From: Streptomyces rubiginosohelvolus | Lineage (GTDB): Bacteria; Actinomycetota; Actinomycetes; Streptomycetales; Streptomycetaceae | Assembly: GCF_014649875.1 (NCBI RefSeq) | Contig: NZ_BMTW01000007.1 | Coordinates: forward strand, 266,818-330,817 | Direction: 5' to 3' | Length of the DNA: 64,000 nucleotides | Shown: positions 33,273-42,064 of the stretch, one piece after another | Position numbering within the stretch: the first letter of the stretch is position 1 | How the letters are laid out: every line of letters begins with the position of its first letter | Made by a program: the position numbers and the translations under genes | Notes under the pieces: model-generated | What the model saw: the letters and a program-made list of their open reading frames with translations, nothing else | Databases searched by the model: none | Told to the model about the DNA's origin: nothing

Positions 33273-34817
33273 GTGACCGACGCACACACCACCGGCACCC
33301 ATGGCACCGGGCCGTTCATCGCGGCCATCGACCAGGGCACCACCTCCAGCCGCTGCATCGTGTTCGACAAGGACGGCCGGATCGTCTCCGTCGACCAGAA
33401 GGAGCACGAGCAGATCTTCCCGAAGCCGGGCTGGGTCGAGCACGACGCGACCGAGATCTGGGAGAACGTCCAGGAGGTCGTCGCCGGGGCCATCGTCAAG
33501 GCCGGCATCACCTCCGCCGACGTCAAGGCGATCGGCATCACCAACCAGCGCGAGACCACCCTGCTCTGGGACAAGAACACCGGTGAGCCGGTGCACAACG
33601 CCCTGGTCTGGCAGGACACCCGCACCGACGCGCTCTGCAAGGAGCTCGGCCGCAACGTGGGCCAGGACCGGTTCCGCCGCGAGACCGGGCTGCCGCTCGC
33701 CTCGTACTTCGCGGGCCCCAAGGTCCGCTGGCTGCTCGACAACGTCGAGGGGCTGCGCGAGCGCGCCGAGCGCGGCGACATCCTCTTCGGCACCATGGAC
33801 TCCTGGGTCATCTGGAACCTCACCGGCGGCACCGACGGCGGCGTCCACGTCACCGACGTCACCAACGCCTCGCGCACCCTCCTGATGAACCTGCACCGGA
33901 TGGAGTGGGACGAGAAGATCCTCTCCTCCATCGGCATCCCGGCCGAGGTGCTCCCCGAGATCCGCTCCTCCGCCGAGGTGTACGGCAACGCCAAGGGCGG
34001 CATCCTCGACGGCGTGCCCGTCGCCTCCGCGCTGGGTGACCAGCAGGCGGCGCTGTTCGGCCAGACCTGTTTCGCCGAGGGCGAGGCCAAGTCCACGTAC
34101 GGCACCGGCACCTTCATGCTGATGAACACCGGTGGCACCCCGGTGAACTCGTACAACGGGCTGCTCACCACCGTCGGCTACCAGATCGGCGACAAGCCCC
34201 CGGTGTACGCGCTGGAGGGCTCCATCGCGGTCACCGGTTCGCTGGTGCAGTGGATGCGCGACCAGATGGGCCTGATCAAGTCGGCCGCCGAGATCGAGAC
34301 GCTGGCCTCCTCGGTCGAGGACAACGGCGGCGCGTACTTCGTGCCCGCCTTCTCCGGCCTGTTCGCCCCCTACTGGCGCCCCGACGCCCGTGGCGTCATC
34401 ACCGGTCTCACCCGTTACGTCACCAAGGCGCACATCGCCCGTGCCGTCCTGGAGGCCACCGCCTGGCAGACCCGCGAGATCAGCGACGCCATGACGAAGG
34501 ACTCCGGCGTCGAGCTGACCGCGCTCAAGGTCGACGGCGGCATGACGTCCAACAACCTGCTGATGCAGACGCTCGCCGACTTCCTGGACGCGCCGGTGGT
34601 GCGCCCGATGGTCGCCGAGACCACCTGCCTCGGCGCCGCCTACGCCGCCGGTCTCGCCGTCGGCTTCTGGCCGGACACCGACGCGCTGCGCGCCAACTGG
34701 CGCCGGGCCGCCGAGTGGACACCCCGCATGGACGCGGACACCCGTGCCCGCGAGTACAAGAGCTGGCTCAAGGCCGTCGAACGGACCATGGGCTGGGTCG
34801 AGGACGAAGAAAGCTGA
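33273..34817 (+). CDS. glpK: Glycerol kinase
   Basis: 514 aa. Phosphorylates glycerol to sn-glycerol-3-phosphate with ATP in the cytoplasm. GTG 33273 after GGGAG. FGGY-family signatures: AIDQGTTSSRCIVFD (phosphate 1, about residues 17-31), NQRETTLLWD, YGTGTFMLMNTG, and LKVDGGMTSNNLLMQTLADFLDAPVVRP (about 410-437). Length matches the family. It starts 39 nt after glpF and ends 14 nt before glpD, so the three genes form one operon. Confidence 0.97.
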   Translation: MTDAHTTGTHGTGPFIAAIDQGTTSSRCIVFDKDGRIVSVDQKEHEQIFPKPGWVEHDATEIWENVQEVVAGAIVKAGITSADVKAIGITNQRETTLLWDKNTGEPVHNALVWQDTRTDALCKELGRNVGQDRFRRETGLPLASYFAGPKVRWLLDNVEGLRERAERGDILFGTMDSWVIWNLTGGTDGGVHVTDVTNASRTLLMNLHRMEWDEKILSSIGIPAEVLPEIRSSAEVYGNAKGGILDGVPVASALGDQQAALFGQTCFAEGEAKSTYGTGTFMLMNTGGTPVNSYNGLLTTVGYQIGDKPPVYALEGSIAVTGSLVQWMRDQMGLIKSAAEIETLASSVEDNGGAYFVPAFSGLFAPYWRPDARGVITGLTRYVTKAHIARAVLEATAWQTREISDAMTKDSGVELTALKVDGGMTSNNLLMQTLADFLDAPVVRPMVAETTCLGAAYAAGLAVGFWPDTDALRANWRRAAEWTPRMDADTRAREYKSWLKAVERTMGWVEDEES

Positions 34818-34831
34818 CGAGGAGCATCACC

Positions 34832-36442
34832 ATGACCACCCTGCAGAGCGTTCCCGCCCTCGGAACGCACCCGGCCTCCGGCTCGCTGCCGAGCCGCGCC
34901 GAGACCCGGGACCAGCTGTCCCGGGCCACGTACGACCTCCTGGTCATCGGCGGCGGCATCCTGGGCATCTCCACCGCCTGGCATGCCGCGCAGTCCGGGC
35001 TGCGGGTGGCTCTGGTGGACGCCGGCGACTTCGCCGGCGCCACCTCCTCCGCCTCCTCCAAGCTCCTCCACGGCGGTCTGCGCTACCTCCAGACCGGCGC
35101 GGTGAAGCTGGTCGCGGAGAACCACTTCGAGCGGCGCGCGGTCTCCCGCGAGGTGGCCCCGCACCTGGCCAACCCGCTCACCTTCTACCTGCCCGTCTAC
35201 AAGGGCGGCCCGCACGGCGCGGCCAAGCTCGGCGCGGGCGTCTTCGCCTACTCCGCGCTCTCCGCGTTCGGCGACGGCGTCGGCCACGTCATCTCCCCGG
35301 CCAAGGCCCAGCGCGACGTGCCCGAGCTGCGGACGGACGACCTCAAGGCGGTCGCGGTCTACCGCGACGACCAGATGAACGACGCCCGCATGGCGCTGAT
35401 GACGGTCCGCGCGGCCGTCGACGCGGGCGCGGTCGTCCTCAACCACGCGGCCGTCACCGGGCTGCGCTTCACCCGGGGCCGGGTCACCGGCGCCGAGCTG
35501 AAGGACAGCACCGACGGCACCGAGTTCGGTGTCGACGCCCGGCTCGTGCTGAACGCCACCGGCCCCTGGGTCGACCACCTGCGGAAGATGGAGGACCCGA
35601 ACGCGGCCCCCTCCATCCGCCTCTCCAAGGGCGCGCACCTGGTCCTCAAGCGGACCCGGCCGTGGCGGGCGGCGCTGGCCACCCCGATCGACAAGTACCG
35701 CATCACGTTCGCGCTGCCGTGGGAGGACATGCTGCTCCTCGGCACGACGGACGAGGAGTACGAGGGCGATCCGGCGGACGTCTCGGTGACCGAGGCCGAC
35801 ACCGCGCAGATCCTCGACGAGGCGGCGTTCTCGATCAAGGACCAGCAGCTGTCGCGCGATCTGATCACCTATTCCTTCGCGGGTCTGCGGGTGCTGCCCG
35901 GCGGTCCGGGTGACACCTCCAAGGCCAAGCGCGAGACGGTCGTCACCGAGGGCCGTGGCGGGATGCTGTCGGTCGCGGGCGGCAAGTGGACGACCTTCCG
36001 CCACATCGGCCGTACGGTCATGAACAAGCTGGCCGCCCTGCCCGGGCACCCGCTGGCCGAGGACATGGAGCCGATGAACCGGCTGCCGCGGAAGCTGCCG
36101 CTCCCCGGTATCGCCAACCCGAACGCGGTCGCCCACCGGCTGCTCATCGACGGCCCCGCCCCCGGCCCGCGCATGGCCCCGGACACCGCCCGGCACCTGG
36201 CCACGCACTACGGCTCGCTCGCCTTCGACATCGCCCGGCTGGCGAACGAGAACCCGGAGCTGGCCGAGCGCGTGCACCCGGACGCCCCGGAGATCTGGGC
36301 CCAGGTCGCCTACGCCCGGGACCACGAGTGGGCCGAGACGGCGGACGACGTGCTGCGCCGCCGGACCACGCTGACCATCCGGGGCCTGGCTACGGACGAC
36401 GTCCGCGAGGGCGTCGAGAAGCTGCTGGCCGACCGCGACTGA
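34832..36442 (+). CDS. glpD: Aerobic glycerol-3-phosphate dehydrogenase (FAD)
   Basis: 536 aa. Oxidises glycerol-3-phosphate to dihydroxyacetone phosphate and passes electrons to quinone at the membrane. ATG 34832 after GAGGAG. FAD-binding GxGxxG in DLLVIGGGILGISTAWHAA (about residues 35-53), SSKLLHGGLRYLQTG (about 71-85), and VAGGKWTTFRHIGRTVMN near residue 385 are diagnostic. A C-terminal domain of about 120 residues follows, as in the family. Last gene of the glpFKD operon, followed by the hairpin 36474-36507. Confidence 0.97.
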   Translation: MTTLQSVPALGTHPASGSLPSRAETRDQLSRATYDLLVIGGGILGISTAWHAAQSGLRVALVDAGDFAGATSSASSKLLHGGLRYLQTGAVKLVAENHFERRAVSREVAPHLANPLTFYLPVYKGGPHGAAKLGAGVFAYSALSAFGDGVGHVISPAKAQRDVPELRTDDLKAVAVYRDDQMNDARMALMTVRAAVDAGAVVLNHAAVTGLRFTRGRVTGAELKDSTDGTEFGVDARLVLNATGPWVDHLRKMEDPNAAPSIRLSKGAHLVLKRTRPWRAALATPIDKYRITFALPWEDMLLLGTTDEEYEGDPADVSVTEADTAQILDEAAFSIKDQQLSRDLITYSFAGLRVLPGGPGDTSKAKRETVVTEGRGGMLSVAGGKWTTFRHIGRTVMNKLAALPGHPLAEDMEPMNRLPRKLPLPGIANPNAVAHRLLIDGPAPGPRMAPDTARHLATHYGSLAFDIARLANENPELAERVHPDAPEIWAQVAYARDHEWAETADDVLRRRTTLTIRGLATDDVREGVEKLLADRD

Positions 36443-36473
36443 TCCACCGGACCCACCCCCCACGGGCACGCGG

Positions 36474-36507
36474 ACGGGGGCGGCTTCCTCACGGGAGCCG
36501 CCCCCGT
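36474..36507 (+). terminator. Terminator of the glycerol operon
   Basis: Perfect 12-bp stem (36474-36485 with 36496-36507), 10-nt loop, 32 nt after the glpD stop codon. Confidence 0.8.
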
Positions 36508-36585
36508 TCCCGTACCCGCAGGACACCGTCCGGGTGCCACACTCCCGCCATACGCGTGCAACGTGCCGCGGGGACAGTGGAGTTC

Positions 36586-37644
36586 ATGCGATTCTCCGTG
36601 CTCTCCCTGATCGGTCACGACCCGCACCCGCTGACCGGTGACCTGCCCTCCGCCGCCGACCGGTTCGAAGAAGTGATCGATACGGCCTCGGTGGCGGAGA
36701 GGCTCGGCTTCGACGCCTACTCCGTCGGCGAACGGCACGCGGGCGCCTTCCTCTCCTCCAGCCCGAACGTCGTGCTGGGCGCCATCGCGGCCCGGACGAC
36801 CACCATCCGGCTGCTCACCGGGGTGACCGTCGTCGCGATCCTCGATCCGGTCCGGGTGGCGGAGGACTTCGCGACGCTCGACCAGATCTCCCGGGGCCGG
36901 GTCGAATTGGTCGTCGGCAAGGGCGCGGAGGCGGGCCACTTCGACCTGTTCGGCCTGGAGGAGGAGCGGCAGTGGGACCTCCAGAAGGAGAAGTACGAGC
37001 TGCTGCGCCGGCTCTGGACCGAGGAAGGCGTCGACTGGGAGGGTGAGTTCCGCCCGCCGCTGAAGAACGTGACGACCGTGCCGCGTCCGTACGGCGGTCT
37101 CCCCCGGATCTGGCACGGTTCGGCGACCAGCCTCAACTCCCCCGAACTGGCGGCCAAACACGGCGACCCGCTGTTCACCGCCAACGCCATCCAGCCCCGT
37201 GAGGCGTACGCGAAGCTCATCGCCCACTACCGCGAGCGGTTCGAGGCGTACGGGCACGATCCGGCGGACGCGAAGGTGGCGGCCGGATCGGGCGGGCTGC
37301 TCATCGCGGACAGCTCGCAGGCGGCCGTCACGCGGTACAAGGAGCTGTACGAGGCGCGGGTGCGCCAGACGTTCAAGCCGCATCTGGCGGGCAGGGCCGG
37401 CTACAACACCCCGTTCCGCACGATCGAGGAGGCGATCGAGGGCGGCCCGCAGCTGATCGGCAGTCCGCAGCAGATCATCGACAAGATCCTCGGCTGGCAC
37501 GAGGTCTACCGCCACGACCTCCAGTCGATCACCGTGGACGGCCTCGGGCTGGGCCGTCCCGAGCAGGTGGAGACGCTCCAGCGGTTCGCGGAGGAGATCG
37601 CCCCGGTCGTGCGACGGGAGGCGCCGTCCTCGCTCCGGGACTGA
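36586..37644 (+). CDS. Luciferase-like monooxygenase (LLM) flavin-dependent oxidoreductase
   Basis: 352 aa, TIM-barrel flavoprotein that would act with a reduced flavin on an unknown substrate. ATG 36586 (MRFSVLSLIGHDPHPLTG) chosen as the first codon after the glpD terminator giving the family N-terminus; the ribosome site is weak. Signature segments: GFDAYSVGERHAGAFLSSSP, RIRLLTGVTVVAILDPVRVAEDFATLDQIS-like stretch and GRVELVVGKGAE (about residues 104-115). I cannot tell from sequence whether FMN or F420 is used. Monocistronic by appearance. Confidence 0.85.
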   Translation: MRFSVLSLIGHDPHPLTGDLPSAADRFEEVIDTASVAERLGFDAYSVGERHAGAFLSSSPNVVLGAIAARTTTIRLLTGVTVVAILDPVRVAEDFATLDQISRGRVELVVGKGAEAGHFDLFGLEEERQWDLQKEKYELLRRLWTEEGVDWEGEFRPPLKNVTTVPRPYGGLPRIWHGSATSLNSPELAAKHGDPLFTANAIQPREAYAKLIAHYRERFEAYGHDPADAKVAAGSGGLLIADSSQAAVTRYKELYEARVRQTFKPHLAGRAGYNTPFRTIEEAIEGGPQLIGSPQQIIDKILGWHEVYRHDLQSITVDGLGLGRPEQVETLQRFAEEIAPVVRREAPSSLRD

Positions 37645-37744
37645 TCGAACAGTGTTCACCCGGCCGTGCAAGAGGGCTGCGGCCGGGGGCCCGGGAAGCC
37701 GTAAGGTTGCTCCGTACGTATGGAGACATCGGAAGGAGGCCCGG

Positions 37745-38806
37745 GTGATCGAGCTCGAGTCGGTGCCCGAGCTGGTCGACCCGGTCATGGTGGCCGCGTT
37801 CGAAGGCTGGAACGACGCCGGGGACGCCGCCTCCACAGCGGTCGGTCATCTGGACCGGGAGTGGAAGGGCGAGGTGTTCGCGGCGCTCGACGCCGAGGAC
37901 TACTACGACTTCCAGGTCAACCGGCCCACGGTGTGGCTGGACGGCAGCACGCGGAAGATCACCTGGCCGACGACACGGCTGTCCGTGGTGCGGGTGGGCG
38001 GCGACAAGCCCCGCGACCTGGTCCTGGTGCGCGGGATCGAGCCGTCGATGCGCTGGCGGTCGTTCTGCAACGAGATCCTCGGCTTCGCCCATGAGCTGGG
38101 CGTCGAAATGGTCGTCATCCTGGGCGCCTTGCTCGGCGACACCCCGCACACCCGGCCGGTGCCGGTGAGCGGGGTCACCTCCGACGCGGACCTGGCGCGG
38201 ACGATGGACCTGGAGGAGACGCGGTACGAGGGCCCCACGGGCATCGTCGGGGTCCTCCAGGAGGCGTGCACGCACGCCGGGGTGCCCGCGGTCAGCCTGT
38301 GGGCGGCGGTCCCGCACTACGTGTCGCAGCCGCCGAACCCGAAGGCGACGCTGGCCCTGCTCAACCGTCTTGAGGACCTGATCGGGCTGCGCATCCCGCT
38401 GGGCGAACTGCCCGAGGACGCTCGGGCCTGGCAGCTCGGGGTCGATCAGCTGGCCTCGGAGGACAGCGAGGTCGCGGAGTACGTGCAGACGCTGGAGGAG
38501 GCGCGGGACACCGCGGAGCTGCCCGAGGCGTCCGGCGAGGCCATCGCCCGGGAGTTCGAGCGGTATCTGCGGCGGCGGGACGGCGGTCCCGGGCAGGGGC
38601 CGGGCGGCCATGCCACGGAGACCGGGGACGTCTCCTATCTGCGGGATCCGTCCAGCGGCCGCACCCGCCCGCCGAAGCCGCCGCGCCCGGAGACGGGGCG
38701 CGGGAAGGCCTCCGACGACAAGGGCGCCAAGGGGACTGACGACGCGTCGGAGTCCGACGGCGAGGAAGGCTCCGGCGGCCGTCCCGAGGAGGACGGCGAG
38801 AGTTAG
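37745..38806 (+). CDS. PAC2-family protein
   Basis: 353 aa. PAC2 domain (residues about 1-275), related to proteasome-assembly chaperone PAC2 of eukaryotes; in actinobacteria its role is unproven. GTG 37745 has GGAAGGAGG upstream. Motifs: MVAAFEGWNDAGDAAS, LVLVRGIEPSMRW, VVILGALLGDTPHTRPVPVSG and SLWAAVPHYVSQPPNPKATLALL. The last 70 residues form a charged, disordered tail rich in G, D, E, K and P. The homologue in mycobacteria is also near metH. Placement in the same window as a proteasome is notable, but a link is inference. Confidence 0.9.
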   Translation: MIELESVPELVDPVMVAAFEGWNDAGDAASTAVGHLDREWKGEVFAALDAEDYYDFQVNRPTVWLDGSTRKITWPTTRLSVVRVGGDKPRDLVLVRGIEPSMRWRSFCNEILGFAHELGVEMVVILGALLGDTPHTRPVPVSGVTSDADLARTMDLEETRYEGPTGIVGVLQEACTHAGVPAVSLWAAVPHYVSQPPNPKATLALLNRLEDLIGLRIPLGELPEDARAWQLGVDQLASEDSEVAEYVQTLEEARDTAELPEASGEAIAREFERYLRRRDGGPGQGPGGHATETGDVSYLRDPSSGRTRPPKPPRPETGRGKASDDKGAKGTDDASESDGEEGSGGRPEEDGES

Positions 38807-38823
38807 GCCCGGTGACGAACAGC

Positions 38824-38860
38824 GAGGCGCCGCACGGGAGATGATCCCGTGCGGCGCCTC
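38824..38860. terminator. 16-bp bidirectional terminator
   Basis: Perfect 16-bp stem (38824-38839 with 38845-38860), loop GATGA, in the 78-nt gap between the convergent PAC2 and GH31 stop codons. Confidence 0.85.
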
Positions 38861-38884
38861 TGTTCCGGAGCGTCCCGGTGCGGC

Positions 38885-41800
38885 TCAGGCGCAGTGGAAC
38901 GTCGCCGCCGCCCAGTCGCCGTGGTCGCCCGTCTTGGACCCGTTGGTGTCGGTGACCTTCAGCCGCACCTGGCGTACGCCGTCGAGCTTCACGTCCACGG
39001 GCACGGTCGCCGAGGCGCCGGTCAGCTTCGGTGAGGTCCACAGCACCTTGCCGTCGCCCTCCACGGAGAACGCGACCTCTCCGTAGCCGTTGATCTCGTC
39101 GTCGATCCCGACGTCGGCCGTGAACGCCGTGCATCGGCCGCCGAGATGGACGGCGATGTCGGAGTCGGCGTGGGTGCCGATCCCCTTCTCGTACGTCTTC
39201 CCCGCGAGCGTCAGCGTCTTCCCGTCGCTCGCGCCCGACTCCCCGTTGGAACGGTCGCGTTCGGCGGGGCCGTAGCCGTTGCTCTCGGAGAGCCAGACCA
39301 GATCGCTCGCCCAGGCCTCGCCCTCGGGGGCCGGTGGCAGGACGGACACGGCGAGCCGCTGCTGACTCGTGCGGGTCTCCCCGGCGGTCCGGTAGCGGGC
39401 CAGCGCGGTGAGCCGGGTCTCGCGCACCTCGGCGTCCTTCGCCGGGGTGAGCTCCACCTCGACCCGGCGGGTGGCACCGGCCGGGATGCGGCCCGGGACC
39501 TTCGCGGTGGCCGTCCGCCAGCCCTCGGGGACCTGGAGGGAGACCGTGGTGTCGGTGAGGGCGGAGCTGCCCGCGGTCACCTCCACCTGGACCGTGCCGG
39601 GGGTGCCCGCACCCGCCTCCTGGCCCGTGGGGGCGGTGAGGGCGGCGGCCGCCGATGCCTTCTTACCGCCGACCGCGCTGGTGCCCAGGAGCTTCACGGT
39701 GAACTTCTTCGCGGTGCTCAGGGGCGCGGTCTTCACGTGCACCACGCCGCCCCGGTCGTCGCGGTCGTACCACCAGCCCTGGCGGGCCTGGTCGTACGCG
39801 GCCTTCGAGGTCAGCTCGGGCAGCGTCCGGTCCAGCTTCACCGCGCGCGGCTCGGAGCCGGTGTGGACGGTGAACTCGTAGGGGCGGGCGGTCTGCTTGC
39901 CGGTGAAGCTGCCCCGGCTCTCGTTGATCGTGACGGAGACGTCGCCCGCGCCGTGCTGCGGGGCCCGGACGTCGGCGCGCTGGGTGGCGTACTTCCCGTC
40001 GCGGTGCTCGCGGGTGACGCCGTCGTCCTCGTACAGGGTGAAGGAGGTGTTCCCCTGCGGGTAGACGTCCCAGGCCAGCGGGGAGTCGGCGGTGCGGTCG
40101 CGGTACGAGCGGATGCCCGGCCACATCGGGACGGCCGCGCCCGCCTTCACGAAGAGCGGCAGGGTGTCGAGCGGGGCACTGTAGGAGTCGATGGTGGTGG
40201 GGCCCTCGTAGGTGCGGCCGCTCCAGTAGTCGATCCAGGTGCCCTTGGGGAGGTAGATGTCCTTGCGCTCGGTGGTGTCCTGGTAGACGGGCGCCACCAG
40301 GAAGTGCTCGCCGGAGAGGAACTCGTACTTCGCGGCCTCCGTCGACGCCTTCGGGTCGTCGGGGTATTCGAGGACCAGCGGGCGGACCATGCCGACACCG
40401 GTCTTGGTGGCCTCGTGGGCGTAGCTGTACTGGTAGGGCAGCAGCGACTCCTTGAGCTTGAGGTAGTCGCGGTTGACCGAGGTGTACGGCTCCCCGTGGC
40501 GGAAGGGCTGCTTGTCCATGGGGGCCCAGCCGTCCATGGTCATCGTGGTACCGAGGAACATCTTCCACTGGAGGTCGCGGGTGTAGGTCTTGGCGCTGCC
40601 GCCGAAGATCCCGTCGACGTCACCGGTGGTGTAGGCGAGACCGGACATGGTGGCGCCCGCGTAGGTGGGGATCTGCCAGCGGATGTACTCCCAGGTGCCG
40701 GACTGGTCGCCGGACCACTGCACTCCGCAGCGCTGTGCGCCGGCCCAGCTCTCGGGGGCCCAGGTGAAGCCGCGGGCGTCGCTGTGGTCCTCGATGCCCT
40801 GGTAGGCGTCCTTGCAGGCGTCGAGGGCGAACTTGTATCCGGGGCCGACCCAGGCGACGTCCAGCTTGGCGACCCGCTGGCCGGCCTTGACCTGGGCTTC
40901 GAGGTTCTCGATGCCGTCCTCGGTCCACAGGCCGAGCTCCATGTTGCGGTCCTTGAGGCCCTGGGCGGTCTCCTCCAGGTCCTCGTAGCCGCAGCCGTAG
41001 CCGTCGTTGACGAGCATCCAGCCGTTGGGCATGTCGTTCTCGACGTATCCGTCGGCGACCTTCAGCGAGTCCAGGGTGCGGCGCTCGCCCCGGTTGGCGT
41101 TGTGGAGGTAGCAGTCGGCGTCGCCGATCTCCATGCCGTAGACGGGCGGCAGGAACGGCTTTCCGGTGAGGTCGGTGTACTGCCCGATGACGTCCTTGGC
41201 GGCGTCGGCGCCCTCGCCCGCGAAGTAGTAGGCGTCGAAGCGCTGTTCCTTCGCACTGGTCGTCACCGGGTCGGTGAACGCGTAGGTGCCCGGGGCATAG
41301 GTGTTGCGGAAGACGCCGTAGCCGGCCGACGAGAGGTAGAACGGCACGGAGTTGGGGTGGCCGCCGTCGTCCCAGTTGTAGTCGACGGCGACCTCGACGG
41401 TCTTGTCGCGGTGGGTGGTGTTGCCGCGGCCGTTCTGCATCCCGGCCCCGTAGAACTGCTCATTCGCGCCCCGGGCCAGCGTCTGGACGGTCTTCTCACC
41501 GGTCCAGCTGAGGCCCTTCGTCTCGGACCAGATCCGGCTGCCGTCCGCCCGGTGCAGGGCGAAGCGCAGCGGCTTCTTGTAGGCCCGCAGGGTGACCTCG
41601 CCCGTCGACAGCTCGTAGCGGTCGCCGCGCTCCTTCCAGCGGGTGTGGGGCGGCTCGCCCTGCGGCAGGACGATGTCGTCGCCGGTGGGGTCGGTGAACT
41701 TCCCGTCCGGGGCGAGCTCGATACGGAAGGTCTCCTTCGAGACGAAGCTGACCCGGGCCTCGGCCTGCCCGGCGGTCAGCCGGTAAACCGCTCCGTCCGC

Positions 41801-41950
41801 GCGGAAGCCGGTCACGTCCCCGACGGTGGTGGTCTCCGTGCTCTCCGCCGGGGCCTCGTCGGCGTGGGCCCCGCCGGGCCCCGAGAGGGCCGCGAGCAGT
41901 CCGAGCAGTGCAGCAACCGCTGCCGCTCTCATGCGCGTTGATGTTTGCAT
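38885..41950 (-). CDS. Secreted GH31 glycoside hydrolase with NPCBM module
   Basis: 1021 aa. Signal peptide MRAAAVAALLGLLAALSGPGGAHA near the N-terminus (cleavage after AHA, about residue 30). GH31 N-terminal sandwich and TIM barrel follow (about 40-640). The likely nucleophile is D364 in AKLDVAWVG and the likely acid/base D415 in WSGDQSG; the usual WxDMNE of alpha-glucosidases is absent, so substrate specificity differs or is unclear. A NEW3-like beta domain (about 770-870) and a C-terminal NPCBM carbohydrate-binding domain (about 890-1021, GIGTHADSDIAVHLGG) complete it. No ribosome site precedes the ATG. It likely trims an alpha-linked glycan or oligosaccharide outside the cell. Confidence 0.9.
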   Translation of the reverse strand: MQTSTRMRAAAVAALLGLLAALSGPGGAHADEAPAESTETTTVGDVTGFRADGAVYRLTAGQAEARVSFVSKETFRIELAPDGKFTDPTGDDIVLPQGEPPHTRWKERGDRYELSTGEVTLRAYKKPLRFALHRADGSRIWSETKGLSWTGEKTVQTLARGANEQFYGAGMQNGRGNTTHRDKTVEVAVDYNWDDGGHPNSVPFYLSSAGYGVFRNTYAPGTYAFTDPVTTSAKEQRFDAYYFAGEGADAAKDVIGQYTDLTGKPFLPPVYGMEIGDADCYLHNANRGERRTLDSLKVADGYVENDMPNGWMLVNDGYGCGYEDLEETAQGLKDRNMELGLWTEDGIENLEAQVKAGQRVAKLDVAWVGPGYKFALDACKDAYQGIEDHSDARGFTWAPESWAGAQRCGVQWSGDQSGTWEYIRWQIPTYAGATMSGLAYTTGDVDGIFGGSAKTYTRDLQWKMFLGTTMTMDGWAPMDKQPFRHGEPYTSVNRDYLKLKESLLPYQYSYAHEATKTGVGMVRPLVLEYPDDPKASTEAAKYEFLSGEHFLVAPVYQDTTERKDIYLPKGTWIDYWSGRTYEGPTTIDSYSAPLDTLPLFVKAGAAVPMWPGIRSYRDRTADSPLAWDVYPQGNTSFTLYEDDGVTREHRDGKYATQRADVRAPQHGAGDVSVTINESRGSFTGKQTARPYEFTVHTGSEPRAVKLDRTLPELTSKAAYDQARQGWWYDRDDRGGVVHVKTAPLSTAKKFTVKLLGTSAVGGKKASAAAALTAPTGQEAGAGTPGTVQVEVTAGSSALTDTTVSLQVPEGWRTATAKVPGRIPAGATRRVEVELTPAKDAEVRETRLTALARYRTAGETRTSQQRLAVSVLPPAPEGEAWASDLVWLSESNGYGPAERDRSNGESGASDGKTLTLAGKTYEKGIGTHADSDIAVHLGGRCTAFTADVGIDDEINGYGEVAFSVEGDGKVLWTSPKLTGASATVPVDVKLDGVRQVRLKVTDTNGSKTGDHGDWAAATFHCA

Positions 41951-41996
41951 AGAAGGCTTTTAGCGCAACTTCGAGCACGTGACCATGGACAAAAAG

Positions 41997-42037
41997 GAAC
42001 CGACCCCGAACTTCGTAGAGAAGTCCGAGGCCGGTTC
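41997..42037 (-). terminator. Terminator of mshC (imperfect hairpin)
   Basis: GAACCGACCCCGAACTTCG (from 41997) pairs imperfectly with AGAAGTCCGAGGCCGGTTC (to 42037). It lies 28 nt after the mshC stop, and separates mshC from the GH31 gene that follows on the same strand. Confidence 0.6.
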
Positions 42038-42064
42038 AAGCCATGGGGCGGGCGGGGGAACCGC

